Positions 59,838 to 64,000 of a DNA stretch of 64,000 nt are shown here, piece by piece. The stretch's first letter is position 1; each line of letters starts with the position of its first letter. The notes below the pieces were generated by a model, which was not told where the DNA came from, did no database searches, and saw only the letters and a program-made list of their open reading frames with translations. This stretch comes from Clostridium folliculivorans (GTDB lineage: Bacteria > Bacillota > Clostridia > Clostridiales > Clostridiaceae). The position numbers were made by a program, and so were the translations under genes. Where the stretch lies: positions 405,013-469,012 of the forward strand of contig NZ_BQXY01000001.1 of assembly GCF_024341905.1 (NCBI RefSeq), written 5' to 3'.

Positions 59838-60647
59838 ATGAAGAAGTTTGATTCGCTTACTGTAATAGGGTTAATAGCTGGAATAATCATGTTGGTTTTT
59901 GGTATGCACAATAGTGCAGGGTTTAAAATATTTTTTGATTTCCCGTCTATATTGATAGCAGTAGGGGGATCACTTTGTGCATTAATGGTAAATTATTCTT
60001 TAGATGAAATTAAGAATATTGGTAAAGTATTCATTTCAGCAACAAAGGATACTGAGATTTCAGGAAGTGAAATTGTGACTCAGTTCACCGATATATCAAA
60101 GAAAGCAAGAAGAGATGGACTACTTTCATTAGAAGATTATATAAACACCATGGAAGATGAATTTCTCAAGAACGGCTTAAGAATGGTTGTTGATGGAACA
60201 GAGCCAGAAATGATTAAGGAAATAATGGAACTAGAAATAGATGAAATGATAAATAGACATACTAAAGGAGCAAACATATTTAGGTCTTGGGGCAACTATG
60301 CGCCAGCTTTTGGTATGATAGGTACTTTAATTGGAATTATACAAATGCTTTCTAACTTAAATGATTCAGGTTCTTTAGCTTCAGGGATGGCAAAAGCCCT
60401 TGTAGCAACTCTTTATGGGGTTATATTAGCTAATGTAATACTTAATCCTGTTGCAGCTAATTTAGGAGTTAAAAATGACAAAGAAGTTGCAATTAGAGAG
60501 ATGATAGTTGAAGGAGTTCTTTCAATACAATCTGGAGTAAACCCTAGAATAATAGAACAAAAACTTGTTAATTATCTTTCACCTCAAGAAAGATTGGAGT
60601 ATTTAAAAAATACAAGCAGTCTAAAAGGGGCTGTATATAATGGCTAG
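59838..60647 (+). CDS. motA: Flagellar stator protein MotA
   Basis: This 269-residue protein has four membrane helices and forms the stator with MotB. The large cytoplasmic loop (about 60-150) carries charged residues that touch FliG. Helices 3 and 4 contain GNYAPAFGMIGTLIGIIQML with the conserved Pro and MAKALVATLYGVILAN. The family usually has Thr-Thr or Ser-Thr before LYG; here it is Ala-Thr. It overlaps motB by 8 nt. Confidence 0.93.
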   Translation: MKKFDSLTVIGLIAGIIMLVFGMHNSAGFKIFFDFPSILIAVGGSLCALMVNYSLDEIKNIGKVFISATKDTEISGSEIVTQFTDISKKARRDGLLSLEDYINTMEDEFLKNGLRMVVDGTEPEMIKEIMELEIDEMINRHTKGANIFRSWGNYAPAFGMIGTLIGIIQMLSNLNDSGSLASGMAKALVATLYGVILANVILNPVAANLGVKNDKEVAIREMIVEGVLSIQSGVNPRIIEQKLVNYLSPQERLEYLKNTSSLKGAVYNG

Positions 60648-61347
60648 AAGAAGGGTAAAGCAAGAACAAGTTAAAAATGACCAATGGCTAATACCTTTCT
60701 CAAGTACTACATTGGTTCTTTTGATACTTTTTATATTATTATATTCTTTTTCAACTATGGATGAGCAAAGTTTGTCTTCAATACCAACATCGCTACAGGG
60801 CATATTAACAGGACAAGGTGCAAAGGTTAAAGCACAGAGTACGGTTACTGTGGAGAATACTGCAAGCGACTTAGAAAAAAAGGCAAATATTAATGAAATA
60901 TATGAGAAGTCTAAGAAATTTATAGAAGATAATAAACTTGGAGCATCAGTTGAATTAAAACAAGATGATAGAGGAGTTATACTACAGCTTAGAGATAGTG
61001 TGTTGTTTGAATCAGGCAAAGCTGATTTAATTCCAAATAGTAAAAATTTACTTGATAAACTTGGAAGTCTAATTAAAACTGTTCCCAATAATATAATTGT
61101 CGAAGGGCATACTGATAATGTGCCTATAAATACATATAGATTTCAGAGCAATTGGGATCTTTCTGCTTCGAGAGCAGTTAATGTTGTTAAATTTTTTATT
61201 GATCAAGAAAATGTGAATGCTGCTAGATTTACCGCTGCAGGATTTGGAGAATATAAACCTATAGTTGATAACTCCACAGCTGAAAATAGAGCTAAAAATA
61301 GAAGAATAAATATCTTGATAGTTGCAATAGAAAGGGAGAAGAAGTAA
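60640..61347 (+). CDS. motB: Flagellar stator protein MotB with Ser in place of the ion-carrying Asp
   Basis: This 235-residue protein has one N-terminal membrane helix and an OmpA-like peptidoglycan-binding domain with FESGKADLIPNSKNLLDKLG, VEGHTDNVPI and NWDLSASRA. In MotB proteins the helix begins with W-x-x-P/T-Y/F-[AS]-D, and that Asp carries the ion. Here the aligned stretch reads WLIPFSSTTLVLLILFILLYS from Trp16, so Ser22 occupies the Asp position and no acidic residue is in the helix. The following STMDE matches the normal end of the plug-linker start. I checked the nucleotide codons and saw no frameshift. The rest of the protein appears intact. Motor function would need another MotB or a different mechanism. 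Confidence 0.9.
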   Translation: MARRRVKQEQVKNDQWLIPFSSTTLVLLILFILLYSFSTMDEQSLSSIPTSLQGILTGQGAKVKAQSTVTVENTASDLEKKANINEIYEKSKKFIEDNKLGASVELKQDDRGVILQLRDSVLFESGKADLIPNSKNLLDKLGSLIKTVPNNIIVEGHTDNVPINTYRFQSNWDLSASRAVNVVKFFIDQENVNAARFTAAGFGEYKPIVDNSTAENRAKNRRINILIVAIEREKK

Positions 61348-61847
61348 TGGCTGAGAAGAAAGAAAAAAAAGAAAAAAAAGAGAAGGCAGAGAAAACCGGA
61401 GGGGGAAAGAGTAATCTTATCATAATAGTTTTACTTGTCTTAATCCTAGCTGGTATGGGCTTTTTTGGAGGATACTACGTTCTTTATGTAAAGGGAAAAG
61501 ACAGTTCAAGTACCTCTAGTTCAAAAGTAGTTGCTAAAGTTTCAGAAGCTTATTTGGAGCTTGGAGAATACACAGTAAATCTTAACGATGATAAAGAAAA
61601 ACATTATCTTAAAGCGAAGGTATCAGTTGGTTACGATAAAACTAATAAAAAACTTACAACAGAAACAACTGACGATTTAATTGCACTTCAATCAACAGCA
61701 CTTGAATTTTTGCAATCAAAAAAAGCAGCTGATTTTAAATCAGAGAATTTAGAACAAGTTAAAAAAGAGTTAATTGATACATTAAATAAAAGAGTTACAC
61801 AAGGTCAGTTTATAGAGGCATATTTTCAAGAACTTATAGTACAGTAA
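61347..61847 (+). CDS. fliL: Flagellar basal body-associated protein FliL
   Basis: This 166-residue protein has a Lys/Glu-rich cytoplasmic N-terminus, a membrane helix at about 25-47 and an extracytoplasmic domain with LELGEYTVNLNDDKEKHYLKAKVSVGY and the C-terminal LIDTLNKRVTQGQFIEAYFQELIVQ. FliL surrounds and supports the stator. It overlaps the motB stop by one base, so translation is coupled to motB. Confidence 0.9.
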   Translation: MAEKKEKKEKKEKAEKTGGGKSNLIIIVLLVLILAGMGFFGGYYVLYVKGKDSSSTSSSKVVAKVSEAYLELGEYTVNLNDDKEKHYLKAKVSVGYDKTNKKLTTETTDDLIALQSTALEFLQSKKAADFKSENLEQVKKELIDTLNKRVTQGQFIEAYFQELIVQ

Positions 61848-61861
61848 GGGATGATTAAATT

Positions 61862-62224
61862 ATGGATTTATTTTTTCTAATTATAAAGTTAGTGTTTAGT
61901 TTTCTACTTATTCTATGTTTGGCACTAATTTCACTAAAACTTACTGGAAACAAGTATAATAGTCTCCAAAAAGGTAGATATATAAAAGTAATAGAAAAGA
62001 TTCAGTTATCTAAAGAAATATCTATAGTGCTTCTTCAGATTGGCAGTAAAGGTGTTGTGATGAGTTGTTCTCAGAACAGCACAGAAAAACTTGAAGAAAT
62101 TGATGAAGAGACTTTGAAAAACATATTAGAAAGTAAGGATCAGTTTCAACAGGATATGATGAAGAAGTACTCGGATATTATCGGAAATATTAAGGTAAAA
62201 GGATTTAAAGGAAAAATAAGATGA
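61862..62224 (+). CDS. fliO: FliO/FliZ-type flagellar biosynthesis protein
   Basis: This 120-residue protein has an N-terminal membrane helix (FFLIIKLVFSFLLILCLALISL) and a cytoplasmic FliO domain with GRYIKVIEKIQLSKEISIVLLQIGSKGVVMSCSQNSTEKLEEID. FliO aids assembly of the FliP ring of the export gate. It lies in the usual place before fliP, overlapping it by 4 nt (ATGA). Confidence 0.85.
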   Translation: MDLFFLIIKLVFSFLLILCLALISLKLTGNKYNSLQKGRYIKVIEKIQLSKEISIVLLQIGSKGVVMSCSQNSTEKLEEIDEETLKNILESKDQFQQDMMKKYSDIIGNIKVKGFKGKIR

Positions 62225-62994
62225 AATTGAAAAAGAAATACATATTTATTTTAATATTAGCTTTTGTCTTAATAGGACTTACTACATATAAAGCACAAGC
62301 GGCTCCACAGGACACCCCTGTACCTAATGTTAATATTACTGTGGGAAATACAACTAATCCTAAAGATTATGTGTCAAATATAAAACTATTGGTAATGTTA
62401 ACACTAATTTCAGTACTACCATCCTTTCTGATCATGATGACCAGTTTTACTAGGATTGTAGTAGTTTTCTCTTTCCTTAAAAATGCAATAGGGGCACAAC
62501 AGTCCATACCGAACCAAGTTTTGATTGGGTTGGCATTATTTTTGACTATATTTATTATGCAGCCAGTGTATAATGATATTAACGCCAATGCGCTGCAACC
62601 TTATATGGATAACAAAATAACTCAGCAGCAGGCGATTGATGTTGGTTCAAAGCCATTAAGGCAATTTATGTTGAAACAGACAAGACAAAAAGACTTAAAG
62701 CTTTTCATTGAAGCAGCAAAATTGGATGCAACTAAAATAGATCAAAATACAGTTCCTCTATATGTTGTGATTCCGGCTTTTGCAATTAGTGAATTAAAAA
62801 CAGCTTTTCAAATTGGCTTTTTGATTTTTTTGCCTTTTTTGATAATAGATATGGTAGTTTCCAGTGTTCTAATGTCTATGGGTATGTTTATGTTACCGCC
62901 AGCTATGATTTCTCTACCATTTAAACTTCTTTTGTTTGTTTTGGTAGATGGATGGTACTTACTAGTGAAATCGTTAATTATGAGTTTTTCTTGA
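62221..62994 (+). CDS. fliP: Flagellar export gate protein FliP
   Basis: This 257-residue membrane protein forms the core of the type III export gate. It has a cleavable signal peptide (MKLKKKYIFILILAFVLIG to AQA), then membrane segments with LLVMLTLISVLPSFLIMMTSFTRIVVVFSFLKNAIG, the motif QSIPNQVLIGLALFLT and the C-terminal MVVSSVLMSMGMFMLPPAMISLPFKLLLFVLVDGW. It is normal in length and followed by fliQ. Confidence 0.95.
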   Translation: MKLKKKYIFILILAFVLIGLTTYKAQAAPQDTPVPNVNITVGNTTNPKDYVSNIKLLVMLTLISVLPSFLIMMTSFTRIVVVFSFLKNAIGAQQSIPNQVLIGLALFLTIFIMQPVYNDINANALQPYMDNKITQQQAIDVGSKPLRQFMLKQTRQKDLKLFIEAAKLDATKIDQNTVPLYVVIPAFAISELKTAFQIGFLIFLPFLIIDMVVSSVLMSMGMFMLPPAMISLPFKLLLFVLVDGWYLLVKSLIMSFS

Positions 62995-63005
62995 GGTGAG
63001 TTAAT

Positions 63006-63275
63006 ATGAGTGAACAATTAGTTATAGGAATAATAAAAGATGCATTAACAACTGCATTATATCTTTCAGCACCTTTTTTGGTGATTTCACTAGTGCTTGG
63101 TTTATTAATAAGTATTTTTCAGGCGTCTACTCAGATACAAGAGCAGACACTTACTTTTGTCCCAAAACTCATAGCAGTTGCAGCTGTTGGATTATTATTA
63201 GGTAGTTGGATGTTGACACAACTTATGTCTTTCACTGAGCGAATATTTCAAATGATCTCTAATATAGTACGTTAA
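63006..63275 (+). CDS. fliQ: Flagellar export gate protein FliQ
   Basis: This 89-residue protein has two membrane helices and shows the family pattern LVIGIIKDALTTALYLSAPFLVISLVLGLLISIFQASTQIQEQTLTFVPKLIAV. It packs around the FliP-FliR gate. GAGGTGAG precedes the ATG. fliR begins 11 bp after its stop. Confidence 0.94.
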   Translation: MSEQLVIGIIKDALTTALYLSAPFLVISLVLGLLISIFQASTQIQEQTLTFVPKLIAVAAVGLLLGSWMLTQLMSFTERIFQMISNIVR

Positions 63276-63286
63276 AGGTGATAGAC

Positions 63287-64000
63287 TTGATTGATACAGC
63301 GTACTTTCTAGCGATATTTTTTATCTTTTTAAGACTCATAACATTCTTTACAATAATACCTAATTTTTTTCCTTCAGGAACACCTGCAGCCTTTAAGATA
63401 TCTCTAAATCTTATATTATCAATGATACTAGTAGGAACCATAGACATAAGTACGATTCAAAATATTCAAAGCAATTATACAATAATAATTTATGCATTTA
63501 ATGAGGTTATGACAGGAATAACCTTGGGTTTCGTAACTTCTATTATATTCTATGTTATAGAAATGGCAGGAAGCCTTATGGATCAGCAGATAGGACTTGG
63601 TATGATATCTATGTTTGATCCAAACACAAAGTCTAACTCAAGTTTATTATCTAGACTTTTATATTGGGTAGCTATATTGATTTTCTTCATAGTAGATGGG
63701 CACCATATGCTCATCAAAGAGCTTTCTAGCAGTTATAAGATTGTAGGTATAGGTAAAAGCATTATATTTCAAAGCAGTATAATGACGATACTTAATTCTT
63801 TTACACAGTATTTTATAATAGGTTTGAAAATTGCAATACCAATAGTATTGATAATAATAATAACTGATTTAACTATGGGACTTATATCCAGAACAGTGCC
63901 ACAGCTAAATATAATGATACTTGGAATGCCTATCAAGATGTTAGTTGGAATAGCTTCATTTATGATAGCACTTCCTATGATAATTAAAGCAATGGTAGCA
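63287..64000 (+). CDS. fliR: Flagellar export gate protein FliR, truncated by window end
   Basis: The frame runs from a TTG with AAAGGTGAT six bases upstream to the last base of the window, giving 238 residues of an expected 255-265. It has the multi-helix FliR pattern, with AYFLAIFFIFLRLITFFTIIPNFFPSGTPAAFKISL, the MAGSLMDQQIGLGMISMFDP motif and the C-terminal VPQLNIMILGMPIKMLVGIASFMIALPMI. No ATG is available near the start. The C-terminus and probably flhB, flhA and the sigma factor gene lie beyond the window; in some clostridia fliR and flhB are fused. Confidence 0.9.
   Translation, partial: MIDTAYFLAIFFIFLRLITFFTIIPNFFPSGTPAAFKISLNLILSMILVGTIDISTIQNIQSNYTIIIYAFNEVMTGITLGFVTSIIFYVIEMAGSLMDQQIGLGMISMFDPNTKSNSSLLSRLLYWVAILIFFIVDGHHMLIKELSSSYKIVGIGKSIIFQSSIMTILNSFTQYFIIGLKIAIPIVLIIIITDLTMGLISRTVPQLNIMILGMPIKMLVGIASFMIALPMIIKAMVA

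Overview
The window is AT-rich DNA from an anaerobic, endospore-forming, motile Firmicute, most likely a Clostridium sensu stricto. Support comes from an alpha/beta-type small acid-soluble spore protein, a pyruvate:ferredoxin oxidoreductase next to a flavodoxin under a perfect Rex operator, frequent TTG/GTG starts with strong AGGAGG sites, and a clostridial flagellar gene order with FliY, FapA, FliW/CsrA and several flagellins. I saw no tRNA, rRNA, CRISPR array, transposase or phage gene.

Layout. 1-2906 holds two minus-strand genes of the same architecture (propeller-like N-terminus, coiled-coil C-terminus) with unknown function; the first runs off the window. 3136-5071 has a DUF1294 membrane protein and a processive family-2 glycosyltransferase. 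5731-14263 is a housekeeping run: parE-parC behind a LexA-box promoter, a DJ-1/PfpI protein, an M16 peptidase and RecJ, closed by a two-way terminator facing a spore-protein gene. 14848-22441 holds murG, flavodoxin, PFOR, a Cys/His-rich DUF1292 protein and a class-IV aminotransferase. From 22544 to the end is one large motility locus: fapA-cheW-cheD-cheB-cheR; cheA-cheC-cheY-cheW-fliM-fliY; flgM-flgN-flgK-flgL-fliW-csrA-flaG-(small gene)-fliS-fliT-like-fliD; a flagellin island (flagellin 1, a second 58-codon csrA, flagellin 2, a small sigma-D-linked gene, a short divergent flagellin); then flgB-flgC-fliE-fliF-fliG-fliH-fliI-fliJ-fliK-flgD-(flagellar operon protein)-flgE-flbD-motA-motB-fliL-fliO-fliP-fliQ-fliR, with fliR cut by the window edge.

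How it works together. FlgM presumably holds sigma-D until the hook is complete. Sigma-D-type promoters (TAAA, 17-18 bp, CGATAA-like) precede flgM, flagellin 1 (four of them, one per 135-bp tandem repeat), csrA2, the small gene and flagellin 3. Post-transcriptional control by CsrA with FliW as antagonist is suggested by hairpins that show GGA in the loop just upstream of both large flagellin genes and of flgE.

Most notable observations: (1) a second csrA gene bracketed by two terminator-like hairpins whose apical loops carry GGA, the first overlapping an alternative UGGA hairpin in attenuator fashion; (2) a leader before cheA made of 45-bp tandem units, each with a Shine-Dalgarno sequence and a perfect dyad whose arms vary in a compensating way; (3) the four-promoter sigma-D array; (4) a MotB with Ser at the position of the ion-carrying transmembrane Asp; (5) a 910-residue hook protein with five tandem inserted domains; (6) a dispersed family of roughly 95-bp palindromic elements, one of which sits between fliH and fliI. 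All functional claims for these are inference from sequence alone.
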